Shown here piece after piece: positions 52,769-62,000 of a stretch of DNA of 64,000 bases (position 1 is the first letter of the stretch; every line of letters begins with the position of its first letter). Source of the DNA: Betaproteobacteria bacterium (GTDB taxonomy: Bacteria; Pseudomonadota; Gammaproteobacteria; Burkholderiales; SG8-41). The DNA lies in assembly GCA_025363435.1 (NCBI GenBank), contig JANYDY010000016.1:31588-95587 (forward strand). The letters are read 5' to 3'. Both the position numbers and the translations under genes were made by a program. The notes beneath the pieces were generated by a model that was not told where the DNA came from, ran no database searches, and saw only the letters and a program-made list of their open reading frames with translations.

Positions 52769-55700
52769 TCAGCCGGCGGACGGCGCAAACAGCGAGGGCG
52801 GCTCCGGCAAGTCCATGCTTTCCAGCAGCGCGGCGGCGCGCGCACGCGCCACGGTGCCCTGCGCGCCCCTCGCGGAATGCGCGATCGCGAGCATCGCCAG
52901 CGCTTCGTCGTACGGCATCGCCAGCACGGCCGCCGACTCCGCACTTTTCTGCCAGGCCTTGAGCGCAGTTTGCGGCGCGCCCGCCGCCAGCGCCAGATTG
53001 CCCTGCTGCAAATGGAATTGCGGCCAACCGATCGGGAAAATGCGCGCAAAGCGCTTCAACATGCCGAGCGCCTGCCGCGTTTCGCGTGTCAGCACAGCAG
53101 CGTCGTCAACCCGGCTGCCGCCACGCGACTGCGCAAGCAAACCGATCAGGCTCGCCGCCACGCTTGCCGTGCCAGTCAGCGTGGTAAACGAAACCGGCCG
53201 CGCTTCGCGTAACAGTTGCAGTCCGGCGCGCGCGGCACGCAAGGCCTGCGCCGCATCGCCGGCGCGCAGTTGCGCCAGTGCCGACATGCCGTGCAACTCA
53301 CCCCCGCCCAGGCCGTCGGTCACCGACGGCGCGGCGGCATCCAGTGCCGCGAGTGCGGCGTCAGGCTGCCCCTGCACCAGTTGCACTCGCGCAATACCCA
53401 GTTGCCCCCAGCCGGCGGTCTGCCGGTCGCCGCGACGGCGCGCCGATACCGCCGCTTCGTTGTAATAGTGCCGCGCGGTCTCGATATCGCCAGTGTGCAG
53501 CAGCAGGTAGCCACGGATCACACTGCACTCCTCGGCACGCCGGATATCGCCGATCTCGCGGCTCAATTTTTCGGCGCGCGCAACGCGCTCGATGCAAACC
53601 TTCCAGTCGCCGAGGCCGCCTTCATACAGCGCAACAAACAGCAGGACCTGAGAACTCAGGCCCGGATCATTTACTTTCGCTGCGCCCTCCAGCGCAAGAT
53701 CCCGATAACGGCGCGCCAGTCCGTGCAGCGGCACCGCAGCAGCCATTGACGTTGTCACCGAATAAATCAGCGCCGTGTCGGCCGATTGCGGCGAGCGCTC
53801 GGCCAGATTCAGGCTGCGCAGCGAAACGTACAAAGACATCAGCATATCCGACTGAAACCATGCCAGATGGCCGAGGCGGATCAGGCTCTCAGCAACGTCA
53901 CTCACCACCGTCTTCAACTGCGCGTCACGCCGGATAAAGCGCCGGCCGAGGAAATGATTGCGCACGGCGAGCAGGTACTGCCCGGCCATGCCGCGCAAGA
54001 GCGCGCCGCGCGTCGCTGGAATGCCGCAGCCGAGCATGGCGAGATTGCTGCGTATATGCGTGCCGCTCTGCTCGAGGTGGCCAAGCCACAGCCGCGAAAA
54101 CCCGAGTATGCGTTCGCACGCAGCGCGTTCATCCGGTGCCGGCTGTTCGGCCGGCGTGAATCTCAACTTCAATGCCTCTTCGAGAAACTCGGTGGCCTCA
54201 CGATTGGCATACCGCCGGAACGCCTGCTCGCCGGCGCGATGCAGAAAATGAAACGCGCGCGGTGCGTCGCCGGCGCGCGACCAGTGGTAGGCAAGCAGCG
54301 GATAGGCAACACTCAAATCGCCGGCGTTAGCGGTTTCGTACCAGCCGGCGGCGCTGCGGTGCAACTGGCGGCGCTGCGAATAGGCCAGCAGGCCATAGGT
54401 CACCTCCTGCGTGATGATGTGCTTGAATTGATACGCGGCACCACCCGCCGCCTCATATATATGCACGAGGTCGAGCTCGATGAAGGTTTCGAGCTGACAC
54501 TCAAGGGCCGCTGCCCCCGGCTGCAGCGGATGCACATCGGCCAGCGCGCCCGCCGCAAAAGCGCGGCCGAAAATGCTCGCCACCTTAAGCGTCAATTGTT
54601 CGCTCGCATCAAGGCGGTCGACACGGCCGGCAATAATGCCTTCAATGGTGGCGGGCAGATTGCGCACGTCTACGGTGGCGTCACCACCGGCCAGCAGGCA
54701 GCGGCCGTCGCGCACCAGCAGATAACCCGCATCGCGCAACGAATAGGCAAGTTCCTCGCTGAACAGCGGATGCCCGTCGGTGCGCTCGTAAATCAGCGCC
54801 AGCACCTCGGCCGGCAGATGGGTCACGCGCAGACGGTCGCACACCAGTGCTTCGGTATCTTCGCGCGAGAAAGCCGCCAGACTGATGCGCTGCGCCGCTG
54901 CTGCGGCAAGCAATTCGCGCCCCTGTTCGGTATCCGGCAGGTGGCCACTGCGCGTCACCAGCACCAGCAGCAGCGCCGCTTCGCGCTGCCGCAACTGCGC
55001 GGCCAGTATCCACGAGATCGAATCCATCCAGTGCGCGTCTTCAAGCACGATCACTGCCGGCTTCGCCGCGAGCGCGTAGTGCAGCACAAACAACAGCAGT
55101 TCACGCGTGGCGTCCGCGCGCGCCTGTTCGTTCATCTGGCGCACCGTCGCGGTCTGCCGGAAACCCAGCGGCAATACATCGTTGAGTAAAGGCAGCCCGA
55201 CGCGCAGCGCCGGTTCGGTTGCGCACAGTGATTCGAGATATTCGCGCTGCGCCTCGGCGCCGCTCGCCGCATGGTCGAGTATCTGGCGCAAAATTTCACG
55301 CCACGCAAAATACGTGGTGCTGCGCTCGATCGAATCGGCATGGCCGAGCAGAAAAACAATGCCGCCCGCTGCTGCGGCGCGCTGGAATTCCGCCACCAGA
55401 TGCGACTTGCCCACCCCGGGCTCGCCTTCGATGCTGATGACGGCGCCCTGGCCCGCGCGCAACTCTTGCAATCGCTTGCGCAATACATCGATTTCGGCGC
55501 GCCGGCCGAGAAAACGCGACAACCGCGGCGCAGCAGCACGTTTATCCACACGCTCAATCAGCGCCAACGGGCGCAGTACCGGCAGCAATCCTTCGCGGCC
55601 CTTGACCCGCATCGGCGCCAGCGCCGCGAATTCGACGCCGGTGCGCGCGGCTTCAGCCGTCGCGACGTCGCACAGCAAACCATTCGCCGCCACCATCAGG

Positions 55701-56839
55701 CGTGCGGCGAGATTCACCGCGTCGCCGACCACCGTATATTCGTAACGCCTGCCGCCGCCCGACAAGCCGCACATGACGCGTCCGGTGGTGATGCCGATAC
55801 CGCATTCGCGACCAAGTTCATGCAGTGTAACCTGCATCGCCAGGCCGGCGGTGATCGCGCGCACCGGATCGTCCTCGTGCGTGCAGCCCGGTATGCCCCA
55901 CACGCACAGCAGATTAGTGCCTTTTTCATCGACAATCGCGCGCTGAAACGTGCCTTCGTAGCGTTCGACTATGCTCTGCACCACGGAGGTCGCAGTGTGC
56001 AATTGCGCCAATGCACCGCTGCTTGCGTAATCGATGCCGCGCACCTGCACGAAGGCGGTCGCCACGCGCCTGAATTGAGTCAACCAGTCAAACTGTCCGG
56101 CGTCGATCTGTTCGAGTACCGGCTTTGATATATAACATCGCAATGCTTCAATCGCGCCCGCCTCTGCGGACAATCCGGCACGCACCGGCAACACGCTATC
56201 CATCTGCAGCTGCAACAACTTTGCATAGCCTGCGTCCAGCGCCTCGCTGCGGACGGCGGCGCCAAGCAGCGTGACCGTCAACGGATCCAGCACCACCGCA
56301 CCGGGCAGCGTCTGCGCGAGACCGCCGCTGATACTGGCAAGCGGCGCGCCGGCGGCAAGACAATGCCATTTGCCGGCGAAACCGCCAACCGTTGCCATCA
56401 TCATCTCGCCGGACGCAACCACCACACGCATGCGCAGTATGAGCCCTTCGCCTAGATCGCTGCGATCGAGGGCGCTTTGCGCTTGCAGCGCGCATTGCGC
56501 CGCCAACCGCGCCGCCGCCGCTTCGCTACCCGTATCTTCCGCGCACCACAGCGCAAATACTGAATCACCGGCAAAACTGATGATGTCGCCGCCGTGCGCC
56601 GTAATAATGTCGGTAAGGCGGCCGAAGAAACTGTTCAACAGATCCTTCAGTTCCTCGACGCCTTCGGCGCGCCGCGAATAGCGTTCGGTCAGCGCGGTAT
56701 AGCCCATGATATCGGCCATCAAAACCGCGCCGCGTCTGCGCTCGCCAAACGCGGCAGACGGCAACTCCGCGTCGCGCGCATGACGCCGCATCACGTATTC
56801 GGAGAGAAACTGCGTGTAACTCCTGATCTGGTTCTGCAT
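52769..56839 (-). CDS. Giant cyclase/AAA-ATPase/TPR signalling protein
   Basis: A 1356-residue protein. The first class III nucleotidyl cyclase domain keeps both metal-binding aspartates (LMADIMGYTALTERY and ISFAGDSVFALW). The second, about 245-415, ends GITTGRVMCGLSGGGRRYEYTVVGDAVNLAARL but has VQVRGID where the first Asp should be, so it is degenerate. An AAA/NACHT-like ATPase follows with Walker A near 475 (ISIEGEPGVGKSHLVAEF) and Walker B-like AVIVLEDAHWMDS. The last ~450 residues are TPR-like helical repeats. The layout resembles soluble adenylyl cyclase. ATG chosen at 56839. Confidence 0.87.
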   Translation of the reverse strand: MQNQIRSYTQFLSEYVMRRHARDAELPSAAFGERRRGAVLMADIMGYTALTERYSRRAEGVEELKDLLNSFFGRLTDIITAHGGDIISFAGDSVFALWCAEDTGSEAAAARLAAQCALQAQSALDRSDLGEGLILRMRVVVASGEMMMATVGGFAGKWHCLAAGAPLASISGGLAQTLPGAVVLDPLTVTLLGAAVRSEALDAGYAKLLQLQMDSVLPVRAGLSAEAGAIEALRCYISKPVLEQIDAGQFDWLTQFRRVATAFVQVRGIDYASSGALAQLHTATSVVQSIVERYEGTFQRAIVDEKGTNLLCVWGIPGCTHEDDPVRAITAGLAMQVTLHELGRECGIGITTGRVMCGLSGGGRRYEYTVVGDAVNLAARLMVAANGLLCDVATAEAARTGVEFAALAPMRVKGREGLLPVLRPLALIERVDKRAAAPRLSRFLGRRAEIDVLRKRLQELRAGQGAVISIEGEPGVGKSHLVAEFQRAAAAGGIVFLLGHADSIERSTTYFAWREILRQILDHAASGAEAQREYLESLCATEPALRVGLPLLNDVLPLGFRQTATVRQMNEQARADATRELLLFVLHYALAAKPAVIVLEDAHWMDSISWILAAQLRQREAALLLVLVTRSGHLPDTEQGRELLAAAAAQRISLAAFSREDTEALVCDRLRVTHLPAEVLALIYERTDGHPLFSEELAYSLRDAGYLLVRDGRCLLAGGDATVDVRNLPATIEGIIAGRVDRLDASEQLTLKVASIFGRAFAAGALADVHPLQPGAAALECQLETFIELDLVHIYEAAGGAAYQFKHIITQEVTYGLLAYSQRRQLHRSAAGWYETANAGDLSVAYPLLAYHWSRAGDAPRAFHFLHRAGEQAFRRYANREATEFLEEALKLRFTPAEQPAPDERAACERILGFSRLWLGHLEQSGTHIRSNLAMLGCGIPATRGALLRGMAGQYLLAVRNHFLGRRFIRRDAQLKTVVSDVAESLIRLGHLAWFQSDMLMSLYVSLRSLNLAERSPQSADTALIYSVTTSMAAAVPLHGLARRYRDLALEGAAKVNDPGLSSQVLLFVALYEGGLGDWKVCIERVARAEKLSREIGDIRRAEECSVIRGYLLLHTGDIETARHYYNEAAVSARRRGDRQTAGWGQLGIARVQLVQGQPDAALAALDAAAPSVTDGLGGGELHGMSALAQLRAGDAAQALRAARAGLQLLREARPVSFTTLTGTASVAASLIGLLAQSRGGSRVDDAAVLTRETRQALGMLKRFARIFPIGWPQFHLQQGNLALAAGAPQTALKAWQKSAESAAVLAMPYDEALAMLAIAHSARGAQGTVARARAAALLESMDLPEPPSLFAPSAG

Positions 56840-56873
56840 GGCCACGGCCGTCAACCCGCCGCGGCAGCGCGCG

Positions 56874-59800
56874 TCAGACGATCTGCGGCGGCCACAGCAC
56901 CTGCCCCGCGCACATATCGAAAGCGAGATCCATTTTGACACCCATCATCACATCTACCTTGCCGTCGACAACGCTTAAACCGAGGTCGGCCGCGATCGGA
57001 TGGCTGTCGAGCGGCGGCAGAGTCAACTCATAGCGCCCCTTCAACAAATGCAACGACTTGATCACCAGCGGATCGAGCGACGAACCGATCACGTGCTGCA
57101 AATCGTAGCCGGATGTTGCGCCAGTCGCGCGCAACTGGCGCAGAAAGACGAGGCCGAGCCTTTTACTTAACATCAACGTAATGAAATCGCCGATCAGCGC
57201 CACCGCCGAGCCGTCGATGCGGCCGCTTTTCACTACTGCGAGCAAATCTTCGCCGACTTCCAGCGCGGTGTGACCCAGCCCCGCCAGCGTTGAAGCGTCG
57301 GTGCGGCGGCAACGCATGATTTCGCTGCCCGGCACGGCGCGCGCGCCGGCCGCATAACGCGGCACCGCCAGCGCTTCGACCACATATTCGCCGTCTGCAG
57401 CGCCCGCGCCCGGCATGCGTATCACCGCATTTTCTTTCGGATAACCGTAGACTTCACGGCCGGTCGCAACGGCGATGCTGTCGCCGGCAAAAATATATGG
57501 AATCATCAGCGACGGTCCGCCGATTTTTTTGCCACCGGCATCGCGCGCGCTGGTCATCACCCAGAATGCGGCTTCAGTGTAGGTATGAGCGCCCTGGTCT
57601 TCGCAGCCGGGTGCAATCGAACGCAGATCATGCAGATTTTGGAATGTGACGATTACATAATGTGAATCGGGCTGATAATGCAAATAACCCTGCGAAGGTT
57701 CGTTTAACGTGCGATCGCACAGACGCTGCAGTGCGACAAGGTCGGCCGGCACATAGAACGCGTGCATTTCAACGTTTTCGCAGCGCCACGGTGCTGGCAG
57801 CACATCGATGCCGCCGCGACGCACGTATTCGCGCGGTTTATGCGCGGATTGCACGACCGCCAGCGGCGTCAGCGGCGCGACAGTATTCGCGAACGGGGAA
57901 GTCGGCGGCACGTCGGTCTCGCCGAACAATCGTTCCGGATAACCCGAGATCGCGCGCGCCGCCTGCAGACCGCCCAGCACCGCCGATTCGACGCAACCGT
58001 AGTTCAATCCGTTGCGCACCCAGTCGCCCGCCAACACCATATTGGCGTAACCCGAATCGCCGGAACGCAGACGCTGCACGGTCGTGCCCGGTAGCGAGAG
58101 CACATAACGCGCAGACAAATCAACATTCGCCGAGAACCACTGCGCGTCGAAACGCTGCTGCGGCGTGCCGCCGCTATGGCAATGCAGCAGCATGCAATCG
58201 AGATCGCTGGTACCCGCATTCAACCCCAGTGGCCACAACTCGCCGGTGAATTGCGTCAGCCAGTGCCGCCCATTCTGCTTGGCATCGAAGTACGCGGCAT
58301 GCAAATAACCCGGCTGCGGACCCGGCGGCAGTATGCCGCGCGCGTCGTCTTTCATTGCACCGCAGAAATAGGCAAGGCTGACCGGGCAGTCATCGCGACT
58401 CCAGTCTTCGCGTTCGATCAATCCCGACAGATCGGCCCAGGTATCGAACGGCTCGCCATACGAACAGATAATCGGTGACGGTAATTGCCAGCCGAGATTC
58501 GCCAGACTCTCGTTCGCCCACAGTTGCATGGCCTGGGTACGCACGGTTTTCTGGCTCTCGACGCCCGCTTTGAAATGCGTATTCTTTTGGCAGAGATCGG
58601 CGCAGATGAATTTCACCGCCTCCACTGAAATGCCGAGCACGATGTGATCGAAATGTTCGCCGCGTTTGAGCAGCAGGTCTTCGCAATCCGGCCAGTCGTT
58701 ATACATCGACTCGAGCTCGCAATGGCCGTTGGTGTATTTTTTTTCCAGTGCGTCGCCTTCAACTAGCTGCTTGTAATCCGGCACCGACGGCCACGCCGGC
58801 AAACCCTTAACCATGATCAGCGGATCGTATTCGTCGCGCCCTTCTTTCAGGGTGGCTTGACGTTTGATAAGAATTTCATCGACGTTTTTGCCGTCCCCGG
58901 TTTTCATTTCCCAGGCACGATGGAAAAACCTGAATTTGACGCCGCGCTGCTTCAAGGCCTGATAAATCGGCGCAAAGATGGTGTCGCCCATGCCACCCTG
59001 CATTTCCCAGAACACCGCGCCGCGCGAGCACAACAGCAGGCGCAGCAGCAGACGGATCGCCACGCCAGCCGCGAGCTGCGGCCGGTCGGTGTCGCCATCG
59101 ACAAACGCAAACACATAGCAATAGGCGGAATCGACCGTCGGATTGTGCAGACTGCCGGCGCGCGCGTTATGGCTGCGCAGCCAGTCACGCAGATCAAGAT
59201 GGTCGATGACGTCAAAACCATTGGCGATCACGCCGTCTTTCAGCATGCCGATGATCATGGCGATAAAAAGGTCGCCCAGCACAAAAAAACTGCGCTTGTC
59301 GGAACTGTGCTCACCGAGCTTGTCGAGCTCGCGATGAAACCACCATTGCAGCGAGGTCAGCCGCCGTGCCAGTCGCACATAGGGCTTATCGGAGTATTGT
59401 TGCGGTTTGCGCTTGGACGGATCTTTTTCGACGCGGTCATGGTAGCGCCGCGCCGCCTTGAATGCGCGCAGCAGCTGCCACAGGATGTAGCCGATCACAC
59501 AGAATTCGTACCAGACTCTGATCCACTCGAAAATATTGCGCGGTTTATCCCTGTCCGAAAGAAAAGCGTCGAGCAGCCATTTAGGCTCGCCCGCCGGTTC
59601 GGGCTCGCGCCCCGACGACGCGTTCGAAGTGGTTTCGAAATAGCGTACCGACCACAGCACGGTATCGCACAACATCTGCCACGGCGAACGGATTTCACCG
59701 CGCAATTTGTATTCACCGGGCTCGATGTAATCGCCGGGCAGGCCGCTGTCGTGCGGCAGATAACCCTTCCAGAAGGTCCAGTCGCCGTTGACGTTATTGC

Positions 59801-60125
59801 TGAGCCCGGCGTAATGATGCGGGCGGAAGGCAGTGAAGGTGTCGGACAGCGGATCGACCGCCGGGCGCTTCAACTCGGCGTAAACCTTGCGCATGATCCA
59901 GAACGCGTTTTCGTAAAACCCGCTCCACACATGCAGACCGTGCTCTTCGATACGCTGCCCGGCCGCCGCATTGCGCCCCGCCGCGCCCTTGCCGCCGAGC
60001 CGCCAGCCCGGCTGATAGACGGTGATGTCGTATTTGTCACGCAGGTCTTCGCGGTCAGTCAGCGCGAACACCGCCGACATCGCGGCGCAGCCGCCGCCCA
60101 GCACCACGATTTTCTGTTTCGCCAT
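56874..60125 (-). CDS. FAD-dependent oxidoreductase fused to acetoacetate-decarboxylase-like domain
   Basis: A 1083-residue fusion. Residues 1 to about 750 are an amine-oxidase/phytoene-desaturase-like flavoprotein: VVLGGGCAAMSAVFAL, YQPGWRLGGKGAAG, EEHGLHVWSGFYENAF, and a late FAD-closing stretch (VLAGDWVRNGLNYGCVESAVLGG). Residues from about 760 resemble acetoacetate decarboxylase; ATGREVYGYPKENAV aligns with the family's GREL-AYPKK motif. The Schiff-base lysine is kept but the second lysine, which tunes it, is Glu. The substrate is unknown, probably lipid-like. It lies between fadL-like and cyclase genes with gaps of 10 and 34 bases. Confidence 0.85.
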   Translation of the reverse strand: MAKQKIVVLGGGCAAMSAVFALTDREDLRDKYDITVYQPGWRLGGKGAAGRNAAAGQRIEEHGLHVWSGFYENAFWIMRKVYAELKRPAVDPLSDTFTAFRPHHYAGLSNNVNGDWTFWKGYLPHDSGLPGDYIEPGEYKLRGEIRSPWQMLCDTVLWSVRYFETTSNASSGREPEPAGEPKWLLDAFLSDRDKPRNIFEWIRVWYEFCVIGYILWQLLRAFKAARRYHDRVEKDPSKRKPQQYSDKPYVRLARRLTSLQWWFHRELDKLGEHSSDKRSFFVLGDLFIAMIIGMLKDGVIANGFDVIDHLDLRDWLRSHNARAGSLHNPTVDSAYCYVFAFVDGDTDRPQLAAGVAIRLLLRLLLCSRGAVFWEMQGGMGDTIFAPIYQALKQRGVKFRFFHRAWEMKTGDGKNVDEILIKRQATLKEGRDEYDPLIMVKGLPAWPSVPDYKQLVEGDALEKKYTNGHCELESMYNDWPDCEDLLLKRGEHFDHIVLGISVEAVKFICADLCQKNTHFKAGVESQKTVRTQAMQLWANESLANLGWQLPSPIICSYGEPFDTWADLSGLIEREDWSRDDCPVSLAYFCGAMKDDARGILPPGPQPGYLHAAYFDAKQNGRHWLTQFTGELWPLGLNAGTSDLDCMLLHCHSGGTPQQRFDAQWFSANVDLSARYVLSLPGTTVQRLRSGDSGYANMVLAGDWVRNGLNYGCVESAVLGGLQAARAISGYPERLFGETDVPPTSPFANTVAPLTPLAVVQSAHKPREYVRRGGIDVLPAPWRCENVEMHAFYVPADLVALQRLCDRTLNEPSQGYLHYQPDSHYVIVTFQNLHDLRSIAPGCEDQGAHTYTEAAFWVMTSARDAGGKKIGGPSLMIPYIFAGDSIAVATGREVYGYPKENAVIRMPGAGAADGEYVVEALAVPRYAAGARAVPGSEIMRCRRTDASTLAGLGHTALEVGEDLLAVVKSGRIDGSAVALIGDFITLMLSKRLGLVFLRQLRATGATSGYDLQHVIGSSLDPLVIKSLHLLKGRYELTLPPLDSHPIAADLGLSVVDGKVDVMMGVKMDLAFDMCAGQVLWPPQIV

Positions 60126-60135
60126 CGCCGCGTCG

Positions 60136-61500
60136 TCAGAACGCGTAGCGCAATTGCAACGAGATCGTATCGATGCGCGGCGTGACGATGTCGTTCACGG
60201 TCGTCGAGCTCGCGACTGCGGTGCCACCGAAGAAGTTTCGCGTGATCGAAATGGCCGCCGCGCGGAACATCACGTGGTTGACCGCAAAATCGAGATGCGT
60301 CTGCCTGCTTACCCGGTAGCTTGCGCCGGCGGCAAGCACCAGGCGGTTCGAATCCGGCACCGTGGTATCGCGGAAACCGTCGACTGTCGGCGTGTAATCC
60401 CATTGCACGCCGCCGCGCAGCGTCAGCGCCGGTGATTGCGCGTACTCGGCGCCAATCGAATACGCCAGGGCGTTGCGGAAATTTGCGGTCCGCACGGCAT
60501 CGGCGGTGCCATTATCGAAACTGACCCGCAACTCGTTGAGCGTCGACCAACCGAACCAGTCGATCCCGCCGTACAACGTCAATTCATTGCTAATGCGGCG
60601 CGACGCGCCCGCGCTCAGCACCGCCGGCAGCTTCAACAGCGAACGCGCGCCGACCGCGCCATTGCCCGCCGCCAGCGCGGCGGGAAGGCCGCTGGTCACC
60701 GCGGTGCCGGTGATCTTGTGACGCATCCCGGAGCGGTAGTGCAAGCCAAGCCGCGTCGCTTCGTCGGGCTGGAACAGCACGCCGACGTTGAAGCCCGGCG
60801 TCCAGGCGCTGCCGGTGCTTTCGCCACGCGCATCGGTCGCCACGGTCGGGCCGCCCGCAAGCAGCGGATTCGGAATCGCCTGCACCAGCTTGGTCTGCGC
60901 GTACTGCACGTCGAGCCCGCCGCCGATCGAAAACCGCGGCGTGACCTGCCATGCGCCGACTGCCGCGATGTTGACGGTACGCAGCGAAACTTCGATCGAA
61001 TCGTAGCGGCCGAACCAATCATTGCCGAACTTCGCCGACAGGCCATACGGAGAAGTAACGCCAAGTCCGATGGCACCGTCACCGCCGGCGAGACGCCGCG
61101 CAATGAAAATATTCGGCACCGGCGTTGGATCCGTCGGATTACTGACGTTTGGTCCGGCATACGACACCGGCGCGCCGCCCGTTGCAAACGTGGCGGCAGT
61201 CGAGCCGGTGTTAATGTGATCGCTGCGCGGAATGATCACGTGCGTGCCGAACGCGAACAGTGTATCGGTTTCACGCGCTGCGCCGTCGCGCCACAGCAGC
61301 GGCAGGCCGGCGGGATTGTAATAGACGGTACTCGCGTCGTTGGCGGCGACCGCGTTGCCTGCGTCTGTCCGTCCGAGACCCTGCACGCTTTGCTGGTTGA
61401 GAAAGAAACCGGTCGCTGCCGCCGGCGACGCCAGCGCACACAGCGCAAGCGCGATGCCGACGTAAACGCTACGCTCCCCGTACGCCTTGATTCGCCACAT
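60136..61500 (-). CDS. FadL/OmpP1-family outer-membrane transporter
   Basis: A 454-residue outer-membrane beta-barrel for hydrophobic compounds such as fatty acids or aromatics. A signal peptide (VGIALALCALASPAAATG) leads to the family N-terminus FFLNQQSVQGLGRTDAGNAVAANDASTVYYNPAGLPLL, with the NPAG-like plug motif. The barrel ends RIDTISLQLRYAF, with the C-terminal Phe recognised by the BAM machinery. GGGAGGGGAG precedes the ATG at 61500. It is the first gene of the operon with the FAD fusion and the cyclase. Confidence 0.92.
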   Translation of the reverse strand: MWRIKAYGERSVYVGIALALCALASPAAATGFFLNQQSVQGLGRTDAGNAVAANDASTVYYNPAGLPLLWRDGAARETDTLFAFGTHVIIPRSDHINTGSTAATFATGGAPVSYAGPNVSNPTDPTPVPNIFIARRLAGGDGAIGLGVTSPYGLSAKFGNDWFGRYDSIEVSLRTVNIAAVGAWQVTPRFSIGGGLDVQYAQTKLVQAIPNPLLAGGPTVATDARGESTGSAWTPGFNVGVLFQPDEATRLGLHYRSGMRHKITGTAVTSGLPAALAAGNGAVGARSLLKLPAVLSAGASRRISNELTLYGGIDWFGWSTLNELRVSFDNGTADAVRTANFRNALAYSIGAEYAQSPALTLRGGVQWDYTPTVDGFRDTTVPDSNRLVLAAGASYRVSRQTHLDFAVNHVMFRAAAISITRNFFGGTAVASSTTVNDIVTPRIDTISLQLRYAF

Positions 61501-62000
61501 CGCTCTCCCCTCCCAAGGATCGCTTGCCGGGAATGATCATAGAACATATGCGGGTGGAATGTGGAGAACTGTGCGGCTTCGCTAGATTCTCTGCCCTCAG
61601 AGAGGAACCGCAGGACGTCGGTCGCGGTTCCCCATCCCTTTCCTTGAATCGCATCTGCGACACGGCAACAAGCACTCTCGTTGCTGCCGGTTTTGCCCTC
61701 ACAACACCGATTCACCATCCAGGTGCAGTCGCACCAAAATCGGGCTCATCTCAATATTTACCGCAACATTTCAAGCCAACGTCATGATCGACATTCGGAT
61801 ATCGCATCGCACCATGCAAAATCAAAATCTATCAAATTGATAGATTTGCATTTCAGAAACGCTTCCTATAAAACGCCAGCATGAGCTATGTCTGTGACAT
61901 AGTTCCTTTGACGGATGGGCACGACAACACGCATCTGCGACAGTCCGGCGAGTGTACGCAAACGGGTTAATGCACGGCTAGTCTCTTGGGAGGGAGATTC
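61501..62000. other. Intergenic region holding divergent regulatory DNA
   Basis: About 500 bases without a convincing gene between the FadL-like gene and the protease gene, which face apart. GC drops in the right part. It contains a perfect 23-base palindrome (61825-61847). The track ORFs here show no family features. Confidence 0.6.
61825..61847. promoter_or_regulatory. Perfect 23-bp palindrome, possible operator
   Basis: AAATCTATCAA and TTGATAGATTT are perfect 11-base arms around a single A. It lies 154 bases before the protease start and 325 before the FadL-like start. Symmetry, AT content and place suit a dimeric repressor site. There is no T-run, and it is not a terminator. Confidence 0.5.

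Noticed and set aside
61818-61854. OxyR box in the FadL-protease intergenic region
   Set aside because: Only the central CTAT-N7-ATAG fits; the outer elements match 2 of 4 and 1 of 4 bases, so I treat it as a generic palindrome.
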